Source: Ipomoea triloba
Taxonomy: Eukaryota > Streptophyta > Magnoliopsida > Solanales > Convolvulaceae
Length of the DNA: 64,000 bases
Direction: 5' to 3'
Assembly (NCBI RefSeq): GCF_003576645.1
Contig: NC_044929.1
Span: 1,836,323 to 1,900,322 of the forward strand
The stretch's first letter is position 1. Each line of letters begins with the position of its first letter. Below the pieces are notes generated by a model, which worked only from the letters and a program-made list of their open reading frames with translations, did not search any database and was not told the DNA's origin. This document shows positions 54,125 to 64,000 of this stretch, in pieces. The translations under genes were made by a program, and so were the position numbers.

Positions 54125-57100
54125 AGAGATTAGTAAGATTAGAATAGTTAGAGCAGTCGCATTGCTTTCAACTACATTTCATGCAAATGATTCTCTATAG
54201 AGCAATTGAAGTAATGAATCACTCAATCATTTCTTCAAAATGATTGTGTCTTAATTGTTAATTGATGGAAACAATAGTGTATAGTTATGCTCAAATACAA
54301 TTAAAATAAGACATTCGTCATGTTTAATAACATAGTTAGTTTATCAGTCAATTTTAGTTTGTTTGGCTAGTTGTTTGACTTGGTTAAATAGTCAATATGA
54401 GTGTTTGGTTAATCAACTTTATGTAACATCTTATTGCTTCAAAATACTAAAATTCAAAAAGCTACTCAAAGCATGCACCTTTTTGATCAACTTTTTAAAG
54501 AAAAAAAATTATACCCTTAAAGGTCATTTTGCATGTAATCAACTATCCACCAACAGCTAATTTACCAAACATCTTTCTACAACCAGCTAATGCAATCAGC
54601 TAGTCAAACCCAATACTTTTACAACTATCAGTTAAGTCAATCCGTTATCAGCTAACCGCTACTTGCCAAACACCCCGATCCATAGTATTGTAAACCGTGT
54701 AAAAACTTTTTTTTTTAAAAAAATATATTATATAATATGGAGAAGTTGAAATCAATAATTTCTTTGATATTTTAAAATCTGATGAATAAATGCTCACTGC
54801 AAAAGTCTTGTCTTACAAAAATAAAAAATAAAAAAAATCCATCAATGAGTACAAAAATAACATGCAATCAATATGACAAAACATACACCACAAATATTAT
54901 ATACAAATATAAAGTGAGATTTAAACCAAAAACTTTTTTAAAATTTAAAATTTTAATATGAATGCGGCCAATTAAGAAACCGGCCACATATATAATTATT
55001 GGCAAATATGTTAATATCTCAATAATCAACATTCCAAATCACAACCCATCCAATACAAGAGATATTGATAACATTTTTATACATAAAAAAAATAATTTTA
55101 TTTTTACTATATATTTGGAATTGCATCTGGTATCCTAATTAGATTTACAATTATTGTATTAGTAGTTCAATACCAACTAATATATAACTCACGTGTAGAG
55201 TCAAACTTAAAAATTTATAATTATCAAGTTAATTGCATAGTAACTGGGTCGGTTGTCCTATTTATCCATTTTTGTTTTTTTATATTTAGCTGATTTCAAT
55301 TTCGTCAAGCTAATCTTAAGTCCATAGCACCCCGCCTCTAGAACCACTCTAGAGGTAAATCGTAAGTAGCTTAATCAGTCCGTAAGATTAGACCTTAGTC
55401 TTTATGTGCACACAAGAAATCTAATTCACAGTTTCCAACGAAATTTGAGTCACATGTGCTGTTACTTTTTATCGTGATATCAAGTCAGACGATGAACCAT
55501 TACGGTAAGTTCTGAGACCCGTGTTGTCTATGATTTTGTAAATATGAGGAATTGAGGATTGGGTGATTCCGTGATTGAAGGGGAGATGATGGGTTGGGGT
55601 GGAAGTTTGAAGTGGCAGTTTAGGGGGGCATATTGCGAAGCATCCAATGATTTCATGTCCGGTCGACGACGACGACATCTCATGTTGTCCCAGCTGCTCT
55701 GCATGCGTCGTCGTTTTATGTCAGCTTTCCCTCATGTGACCAACAGCTGTCTTGTCCTCATTTCTGTGGGATATATATATGCCATCCCAATTCTTTTATT
55801 ATTATTATGAAAATTAAAAGTGTTAAATTGATCTGATAAATTCAACAAATAGTATAATTAGATCCTTTACGTGAAAAAAATTCTAATGAAACTTTCTATA
55901 AAATAGTACAATTAAGTCGTAATATGACATATTTAGTAGGTTATTGCTGATACAACACTGATTATATTAATACGTGACGTTCTAGTAATATAGAGTTGAT
56001 ATGATATTCATTTAACTCCTATATATTACACATCAATGTTAGTCCCAAATATAATTGATATTCATCATGTTAGTGGAGTGGACTTGTATTTATCGTTCCA
56101 AACAAAACAGAAAAGTGTGAATAGAATTTACGGATTTCATGACTATGCCCTCTAGCTAGCTATGCACAATGCAAATATGTCATGCCAACTTTAAATGTAT
56201 TTTGTATTTTCCTATTTGAAATTATATATACTTATTAGGTTGTATATATGTAGATTGTGACTTTTTTGGATGTGTTTTGTTAAATTTGGTTGGTGATTTG
56301 GTTTTACTTGAAGGATGACGATATATACCAGTTGTTTGGTGGCTAGTTGCTTTTAATTGATGCATGTCTTGTTGTATATATATAAGTCCTATTAATTTAA
56401 TTTATATAAATTCTTTTATGTTTTTGAAATAATTGTTCTTAATAAAGATGAGCTAAAAGATTGGATTTAGATTTTATCAACAACAACTTTTTAAATTTAA
56501 AAACTAAAAAATAAAGATAATTTATTATGTCATTATTTGATCGATTCAAACGTATTATTTAATTATAGTATGTGAAAGTAATTAAATTTTTGTTGAACAT
56601 AAAAAATATAAATTAAAAAAATAACAATACTATCACCTCTTATATTAAGATTTTTTTTTAGGGGTTAAACTATGATAACACCGTTAAGAATTTTCTTTGC
56701 TGGTCACCATTGTACAAACATTAAACATCAATGCTGTAAAAATAACCTAAGGTAATTAATTCTATAATATCAGACTCACTAGTATGATTTCTAAAGTTGA
56801 CAAAATGAACCATACACCTTTTATCTTCTTGTTGTAAAGTAGACTTTTCGAATTACAATATTGAAGTATCCATCTTAGGCAATTGATATATCCCACAATT
56901 GCAAATACTTTTGATTCAAAAGTTAAGATTTACCTCACAAAAATATGATGTTTTGTAGTGTACGTTTAGCTTATGTAATATTCGTCAAATTTATACTAGA
57001 ATTTTTGTGCAGGGGTGGGCCTCAATTTGATTTGGATGATAATTAAAAATTATATCTTCAGTACCCAAATATAATAAATAATAATTCAGGTGAAGAAATT

Positions 57101-58169
57101 AGTACCCAATATCTAAGTTATCAATCATTATTGTCTACACAATGATGTGAATCCTATTATCAAATAATATACCTTCAGCACACAAAAATGTATTTTTAGT
57201 ATATGAAAAATGTACTTTTTGTTATCGTATGATCTACACAATAATTTTACCTAAAGTTATATAATAATTTAGATATGAGTGGCTGGTAAAATTATTATTA
57301 TTATTATTATTTTAAAATCAAGTTAGTTTGGGTATATGAGAATTGCTAGTTCCTTAATTAATCTTCACTAGTGGTTTTAGTTCATAATTTCTTTTTTAAT
57401 GTTGTAATATATTTCCTAACTTTTTAAACAAGTTGTAATTTTAGTCTCAAGAGCAATAAAATTGTTGCAATATGTTATAATTTTACTTGGTACATTGATA
57501 TTATAATAATTTTTTATGTTGTTTTTTTAGTATTCATCATCTCGGTATTTATAAGTCATGCGCTTTTTATTTTAAAATTTAAATCACACATCCACACCCA
57601 ACATCTACATTGCATGAACTATAAATGAAATATATACATACAATAATGTAAAGTGTTAAAAATCAAATGTGAATGAGATCCTCCCAATCTCTCGTAATAA
57701 ATTCCATTGGAGTTGAAAGTTTCAGATATTTGAAGCTGCATTTATTATACCTTCTGTAATGAGATCTCTTATTTATCTGCATCATGGCCCTCATTTATTT
57801 CACATAAACAAATTTGGAAAAAACGAAAATGTTTTATGAACAAATACTTTTTCAATGTAAACACTTTCATGTTACATAATTAGTAATATAATGTTACAAA
57901 ATGTTTTAGATTTGTTTAGTTGGGCAAACATCTTATTCTTGATGAGTGCCAAATTACACTACTTTTCACTTTTTCAGGATCATATCATTTTGTGACAATT
58001 GTGGGATTATATTTGTTCTTATTGTGTTTAAAAATGCCTTACAATTGTGATAAAAATGTGTTCAAACACTATATTTGAGGCACTTTAATGTTTTGTAGGA
58101 AAGTTGAGCTAAAACAAAGGTGAATTGGACAAAAAATGAGCTAAAATGGAAAGGAAGCTTAAAGTATGC
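54125..58169. other. Gene-free spacer
   Basis: AT-rich. It contains a dispersed family 3 repeat (55300-55510) and a segment at about 57170-57250 that resembles 31974-32050. A block at about 54360-54680 ends 'TGCCAAACACCCC' and holds TTTGGTTAATCAAC-type motifs, so it may be a further inverted-repeat element, but I could not fix its ends. No gene was found. Confidence 0.5.
55300..55510 (+). repeat. Dispersed repeat, family 3
   Basis: Collinear with 47295-47540: TCTTAAGTCCATAGCACCCC, AGAGGTAAATCGTAAGTAGC, TTTATGTGCACACAAG, CGTGATATCAAGT and GAACCATTACG. Confidence 0.58.
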
Positions 58170-58562
58170 TATTACAAGCCTCATTACGCTTGTAACTTAG
58201 CTCATAACTTAACACTTATGATATGAAACCCAATTTTGCTATTATGAGCGCTATTACGCTCATAACTTGGTTCATAGTAAGGAGTATTAGAAGATCAGAT
58301 CTACTACTACATACGACTGGAGTTACGCTCGTAGCTTGGCTCGTAACAAGGAGCATCAGAACGTACCGTACCCCATCTTTGCTACTACATACGAATGGAG
58401 TCACACACGTAGGAGGCTTCATAGCGGAGAGCATCATAATCTCATCCCTGCTATTACGAACAACATTACGCTCTTAATAGTCTGCGTAGCAGCCATCATC
58501 TGATTCCTAGACCTGCTGTTACGAGACTTATTATGCACGTAACATGCCTCGTAGCTCAAGAA
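58170..58562. repeat. Degenerate tandem array, about 70-base units
   Basis: About six imperfect units, each opening with GCTATTAC-like sequence and containing 'ATTACGCTCGTAAC..GGCTCGTAG'-like sequence. Starts fall near 58170, 58237, 58300, 58380, 58449 and 58517. It is more GC-rich than its surroundings. Apparent frames on both strands follow the repeat and are not taken as genes. Confidence 0.72.
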
Positions 58563-59672
58563 AATTCAAGAACCATAAAAGGGGAGAGTTAGACTTTTCA
58601 AGAGTGTTTGTTCTTTGTAGGTTTTACTTTAGACTAGCTATGGGACTCTTTTTCCCTTTTCAAATTTCAAACACTTTTAGCTTTTAATATTTGTTAGATT
58701 CACTTTCCAATTACTAAGTTATATATTCTATTGCACTTTTGGATTCAAGATTTGAAGAATTTCATCCTTTACATTAATTTCTTGCACTTTTTGTATTGTG
58801 TTTTGATCAAATTGCTTTATTGTTTTGTGCTTATGATGAATTGTGATCTTATTGTTAAATTCTTTGCCATTTCATTCCTTAAGATGTGTGAGCAAATTCC
58901 TAGAAGGGTTATAGGAATGTAGACTAGGGTTTTGAGACAATGTAGTATTGAATTGGTTGATTAGGGAGATGAGACTTGATGTGTTGATGTTGATCAACGT
59001 GATTTGGTCTTGATTAGGAAGTGACAACCTAATATAGACTCGAGGGGTTGATCAACCATGCTTTGCTTCTGAGAAAAGGGAAGCATGGCATGTTTAGGAG
59101 TTTGATAAAATATCCCTTAGTACTTTAACGGCGTGTTTGGTTCGTGGAATAGGTCGAGAATGGAATACCATTCCCGGGAATAGACCTATTACATTATTTG
59201 TTTCGTCATTCTGTTCCTGGAAATAGCATTCTCGGGAATGAGCTATTCCCTTTGCAAGGGGAATATCCATTCCTAGGGGACCCCCTAGTATTAGCTATTC
59301 CCAAGTATTTGGGAATAGCTTTTACACTATAGTACCAAAAATACCCTTTTTATTATATTATAATCCTTATATATAATATTTTTTTATTTAAATAAATATT
59401 TATTTATATATTAAAAATGTAATTAATAATAATAATAATAATACATTTTTTTAATTTTAAAAAAAAAACTTGTAACTAAGAGCAATTAAGGCTCCTTAAA
59501 TGAATGTGTTTTTGCTTTTTAAGGCTTCCTCATCTTGTTGTTAATTTCAAAAGAGAAACAATGCTTCTTTATATAGAGGAGCTCAAATGAGCTCCTCTTC
59601 ATGAGTTATCAATGTGGGATCAAAAACTCTAACTTGTGTTTTAAAAAATTATTTTATATATAATTTTGTTTT

Positions 59673-59717
<45 letters not shown>

Positions 59718-59774
59718 CTTTTTTCTTATAATTGTTATTAATATTATTATAAGTTTTATTTGATTATTACATAA

Positions 59775-59832
<58 letters not shown>

Positions 59833-60470
59833 ATGAATGTCCTTATTATTATTATTATTATTATTACATATTTTATAAGGGTATTTTTGTCTTTTAAAAC
59901 ATATTTCATTTCTATTCCTTAAACCAACCAAACACTGTAATATAATTCTTAAAGTCCATTCCTTCCGCGAACCAAACAATAGAATAGAATTCCTATTTTA
60001 TTCATTGCCTATTCCATTCCTTATGGAATAGCATTCCTATTACCTCAAAATTCATTCCGTGAACCAAACGTGCTGTAAGAGTGTGAAATATCCTTAAAAA
60101 AAGGCTTCTTCCTAGTTTATATGACATCCAATTGAATCTCTCCCTTATTTCCGATTTAAACACATTCCTACCTCGTGTTGAACTTCCAATCCCACCACCG
60201 TCCCCCCTTCCATTTTCTCTTGATTGTCTTATCAATTCTCTTTAATTAATTTCTCTCATTGTGGACTCTCAAATCCTTGTTTGTGGCATATTTCCCATAG
60301 TGGAGATATTACTTTGTGCTTGAGGATCAAACCACTTAACTCTTATCGCCAATTTTCCGAGAGAACGATATCTAGTATAAGGATACCCTCTTATACAAAC
60401 CACACCCCACTATACCACTTCCATCAATTTACTTTATGCTTGTAATGAACCATAATTCACAAACTATGTT
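58563..60470 (+). mobile_element. Probable LTR-retrotransposon relic, split by a MITE
   Basis: The sequence on each side of the MITE at 59129-60075 has the texture of a plant Ty3-type LTR or untranslated region: TTTTGTATTGTGTTTTGATC, GATTAGGAAGTGACAACCTA and GGAAGCATGGCATG on the left; TGTGCTTGAGGATCAAACCA, CCGAGAGAACGATATCTAGT and TATACAAACCACACCCCACT on the right. No gag or pol frame, paired LTRs or primer-binding site was found, so this is tentative. Confidence 0.35.
59129..60075. mobile_element. Tourist-like MITE with internal (TAA)/(TTA) arrays
   Basis: TAA lies on both sides (59126-59128 and 60076-60078). The ends are inverted: CGGCGTGTTTGGTTCGTGG at the left and CAGCACGTTTGGTTCACGG when the right end is read on the minus strand. 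Subterminal GGAATAG/CTATTCC motifs also face each other. The centre is expanded by (TTA)n at about 59674-59717, (TAA)n at 59768-59799 and (TTA)n at about 59800-59832, making it roughly twice the length of the other Tourist-like copies. Confidence 0.82.
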
Positions 60471-61024
60471 ACACAGAAATAGAAAACGAAAATGGGTAAT
60501 TAAAATAAGAAATACATGATGTGAAATGCGTGGAAAAAATAAAAATGTATAAAATATAAGTTTGTATTTATAAATATTTTTCTTTAAATATTTATAAATA
60601 TTAATTGTATAATAGTTTCTTTAATTTTTAGAAACAAATTAAATACTTTTATTTTTTAAAATTATGAAAATAGTTTTGAAATGTTTTATCATATATTCAT
60701 ATGTCATTTTTAAAGTTTGCATGCCTTGAAATATTACTTTTTCTGAAAATATAATCAAGATTCTGAGACCTAATAAGAAGGAATTGAAGTCTCAAAATCA
60801 TGTGAAAATGAGAAAAACAAGTGATGAGATTAAGGGTGGAGTCGGAGCATGTTACCTAGGAGTTCTCATGTGCTAATAATTTGTGGATGTCTGCCCTACA
60901 ACTCTCACATGCACACATCATTACTTTTTTTTTTTTTTTTTTTTTGAAACACACACATCACATTACTTTACTTGGCCTAAATGGTTTGGCTGCACCACCA
61001 TGCATGTGCGATATTGTGCATTAC

Positions 61025-61025
61025 N

Positions 61026-61073
<48 letters not shown>
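61025..61073. repeat. N followed by a 48-base poly-T
   Basis: One ambiguous base at 61025 precedes 48 consecutive T. A shorter T run lies at about 60926-60945. The sequence around such a homopolymer is unreliable, and the N probably marks a polishing or assembly problem. Confidence 0.95.
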
Positions 61074-61076
<3 letters not shown>

Positions 61077-61260
61077 GTTAAAATTTTATAAGAATATTTT
61101 ACAAGTCTAAAATGTATTATAATCAATGAACATGAAAATACAATGTGATAGAGTCAATTGAGACATGAAGAAAATCATTAACACTCGTTATAAAATGGAT
61201 TATGGTTCACACAGTTGTATAGACCATGGTAATACATTACAAATGTGTATATTGTCAAAT

Positions 61261-61660
61261 AAATCTATAGTAACATTAAAATAATATTTTATGGTTGCTA
61301 TAATAAATCTATTGCGGGTATAAAATTAAACCGAATAGCACATGTCAAACATATATGTATATTGTCAATTTGTCAAATGAACCTGTAATAGAATTAAAAT
61401 GATACTTTAGTATTGCTATAATGAACATATTATATTTATAAAATGAAACTGAAAAGCATAGCTCATACAAATATGTATATTATCAATTGAACGTATTTTG
61501 GAATTAAATTGATACTTTAGCGTTACTATAATGCACTTATTGTCTGTATAAAATGAAATTGGATAGTAGATGCATAAAATATAATTAAAATAATACTTCA
61601 ATGTTACTATAATATATAAAACTAGTGTGTGGAAAATGAAACTAAAATAGAGCTCATACC
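61261..61660. repeat. Degenerate tandem array, about 85-120-base units
   Basis: Four imperfect units each contain 'AATTAAAATGATACTTTAGT.TTGCTATAATG', then a '.TATAAAATGAAACT.AA' motif, then (in the first two) 'CAAATATGTATATTATCAATTG'. Units begin near 61261, 61381, 61490 and 61573. Frames across it are not supported as genes. Confidence 0.7.
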
Positions 61661-62962
61661 ATGGTCGTCCACGTTGATGCATGGATCATGGTCCACAGTA
61701 AAATTTGTTGATAATTATCCGAGTGCAGATTTTCCTCGTCTCAAAAAAAAAATAGTAGTTTAAAAAAAATATTTTTGTCTGATATTTCTCAGTTAATTGA
61801 GTGTTTTGGGATACAACTTTACTCCTTATTGATTGTAATTAGTCGGAAAAAAGTTGTATATCATTGCTTGTAATTGTAAATATAATGTAACAATCATCTT
61901 ATGGATTAATTTTTTTTTTTTTTTAAAGGTAGGCTCAAGTTATAAGATCGATAGGGAATTTTGAGCAATTTCAATATGTACCATTTTGACCTGCATACAT
62001 GTCAGTCATCATTCATCAACATAATTCCAAGAAAGAATAAATCCAAACAAACATTTTGTTATATTCAAATTAATATTGATCAAGTAATAAGAGCGTGTTC
62101 AATCATTTTCTTTGAAAGATTCATTCTACTTTCATCCAACCTACCAGAGAGGGACCATGAAAAGTTCATCACACTGACAATTGCCTCATCACAACAATGA
62201 CCACTTTTTACGTAAGTGGCCTGGCCTGGGACGCCCTGCATGTTAGAAATGATATCATTTACACAGTACAACTAATCCCTTTAAAACGAACACTATGTAG
62301 CGTGTTTGAGAGTGATGGTGCCATGGTGGTTAGGTCGATTTTCATTTGACCTAACTTTCATGGGTAGAGACTGATTAGTTATATTTGCTTTGGTTTGGTA
62401 CACATTTAATCATTTATGGTTCATGGTTTCTTTTACAATACAATGAATTAATAGAGATGGTTCATGTTTTCTTTTACTATACAACGAATTAATGGAGAGA
62501 CAAGAATTATGTTTTCACTATCTCCAATAGTTTTCTTTTATGAATAGTAATTCTGTCTAGTTATATTAATCCTTAAATATAATTGTAGCCCATTATAATA
62601 TATTAAGGGTTTGTACCCTTTTGAATATATTATTAATTTTCAATCCAAATTCCTAATATTAACCATGATTTTATGAAATTATCAATTTTTATTGTCATAA
62701 TCAGCCACCAATCTTCAAGGCAAAAGCACAGTGATAGACCCTTTAGTTTAGAGTTCAAACATAGAAAAGAAAACTTAATTCATAGCCATATTTATCTCAT
62801 AATAATCTTCTTTTTGAGATGCTATTACCCTCTTTTAAAGTTTATCTCATAGTTTTCAACTCTGATATAACAATAGCAATTTTATATTTATTATTGTCTA
62901 CTTATGAATTAATTGACTCATCATTCTTAATTTAAAAATAACCCGCACAAAAATTAAATATA

Positions 62963-62963
<1 letters not shown>

Positions 62964-63010
<47 letters not shown>
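62964..63010. repeat. (TAA)n microsatellite
   Basis: About 15 TAA units. Confidence 0.93.
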
Positions 63011-63500
63011 TAAGTAATATAGAAATACTCTTTTTCAACTTTCAACATAAAGTAGGTAAATAAATGAAATAATTATTTTTCATGAAATCCTAAAATCCCA
63101 TTTAATATCAACTTGGTGGTGTTGGGATACTAAGTAAAAGAAGGAAAAAGACATGTCTTCTACTCTTCGCAATCAGTGTTTCAATCATCATTTTTTGTTA
63201 GTTATGTACCCATACGATGTAGCTGGCGACATCGTCAACATTACACCACAAAAATGACTTTCATGTTAACTTGAACTGCCATATCTTTTGGTTTACTTGG
63301 CAAATAATGATTTTCAATTATTTAACTGCATATTCAGTTCGGTTGAAATAATTGTTCAATTAAAACAATATGTATGTTCATTTGTAATGTATAATGTCAT
63401 TAGGGATGTGCAAACAAGTCCAAAAACTTATGAATCAAACTAATTCATCCAATTTTCAAGTATTTCGTCCATTGAATTGTATGGTATTTACTTTGGTAAC

Positions 63501-63501
63501 A

Positions 63502-63540
<39 letters not shown>

Positions 63541-63541
63541 A
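63501..63541. repeat. (AAAT)n microsatellite
   Basis: About ten tetranucleotide AAAT units. Confidence 0.93.
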
Positions 63542-64000
63542 ATCGATTGATCTAAACAGACTAAGCCACTAACTATTGATATCAATGCAATTACATTTAA
63601 TAGCTAAGATGAAGAATCAATGGAAGCATTATTTGAAATGAAAATTAAATTGCAATTGATCAAAATGAAATGAAATGTCACCAAAATGCTCTTAAAATGG
63701 CATTGTTTTCCTATATTACACAATTGCAACCACAATTAGTCATTATTCCTAACTTTATGCAAATGAAGCTATTTTAACCATATAATAATAAGCTCAAAGG
63801 ACTCCAATTATAGCACAAGATGCCTGCCAAAAACCCACAAACATAGTGTATTTGGCACTTACCATTAACTCATGCATAACAAAAGGTGGGCCTTTTCTCC
63901 AAGAAAAATAAGATACGTGATGAAAGTTTTACTCTATAAATGTACACTTATCATTTCACTCTCAAATAATCATTAAATATATATTAGAATTATTTTTTAA

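Larger units (their letters stand above)
61661..64000. other. Gene-free spacer to the window end
   Basis: AT-rich sequence without recognisable coding regions. It contains a (TAA)n tract at 62964-63010 and an (AAAT)n tract at 63501-63541. The last kilobase shows nothing I can assign. Confidence 0.55.

Noticed and set aside
58216..58477. Paired frames on both strands with repeated Ser-Leu-Leu-type blocks
   Set aside because: Products of the 70-base tandem array; both strands are equally open, as expected for a short repeat.
60881..61110. Phe-rich frames near 60.9-61.1 kb
   Set aside because: They translate poly-T and cross an ambiguous base.

Overview
This window looks like nuclear DNA of a flowering plant, probably a eudicot. 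It is AT-rich, its genes are split by GT-AG introns, its promoters carry plant-type TATA, telo-box and site II motifs, and its spacers hold SINEs, MITEs and microsatellites. The four protein genes match Arabidopsis-type families. I cannot fix the species from sequence alone.

The supported protein genes are all on the minus strand. (1) 9768-14176: a 13-exon pescadillo/NOP7 homologue (608 aa) for 60S ribosome biogenesis. (2) 15607-20431: a 14-exon multi-pass membrane protein with a C-terminal RING finger (467 aa), of the TMEM185 / 'Fragile-X-F-associated' type. (3) 24928-27819: a two-exon bHLH transcription factor with an ACT-like C-terminus (306 aa), of the bHLH30/TMO5 group. (4) 48759-50114: an intronless secreted A1-type aspartyl protease (451 aa). 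Two identical tRNA-Val(CAC) genes lie at 38564-38637 and 39687-39760 on the plus strand, inside a tandemly duplicated segment. Joining the exons I read gives unbroken frames of 1827, 1404, 921 and 1356 bases including stops.

Layout: 1-9.7 kb is gene-poor and repeat-rich. 9.7-20.4 kb holds two close genes. 20.4-24.9 kb is spacer with MITEs and SINEs. 24.9-28.6 kb is the bHLH gene with a MITE in its intron and a likely leader intron. 28.6-48.7 kb is 20 kb of spacer with MITEs, Mutator-like elements and the tRNA pair. 48.7-50.2 kb is the protease. 50.2-64 kb is again gene-free, with a long TA repeat, a SINE with perfect target-site duplications, relic LTR-type sequence and two degenerate tandem arrays.

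The genes do not form a pathway. The most informative point is gene order: RING membrane protein, TMO5-type bHLH, then aspartyl protease. From memory, the two halves of this order sit on different Arabidopsis chromosomes, which fits duplication and fractional loss. I found no evidence of a novel molecular system. The interesting content is gene-order history, promoter architecture and several MITE/SINE families defined here by terminal repeats and target-site duplications.
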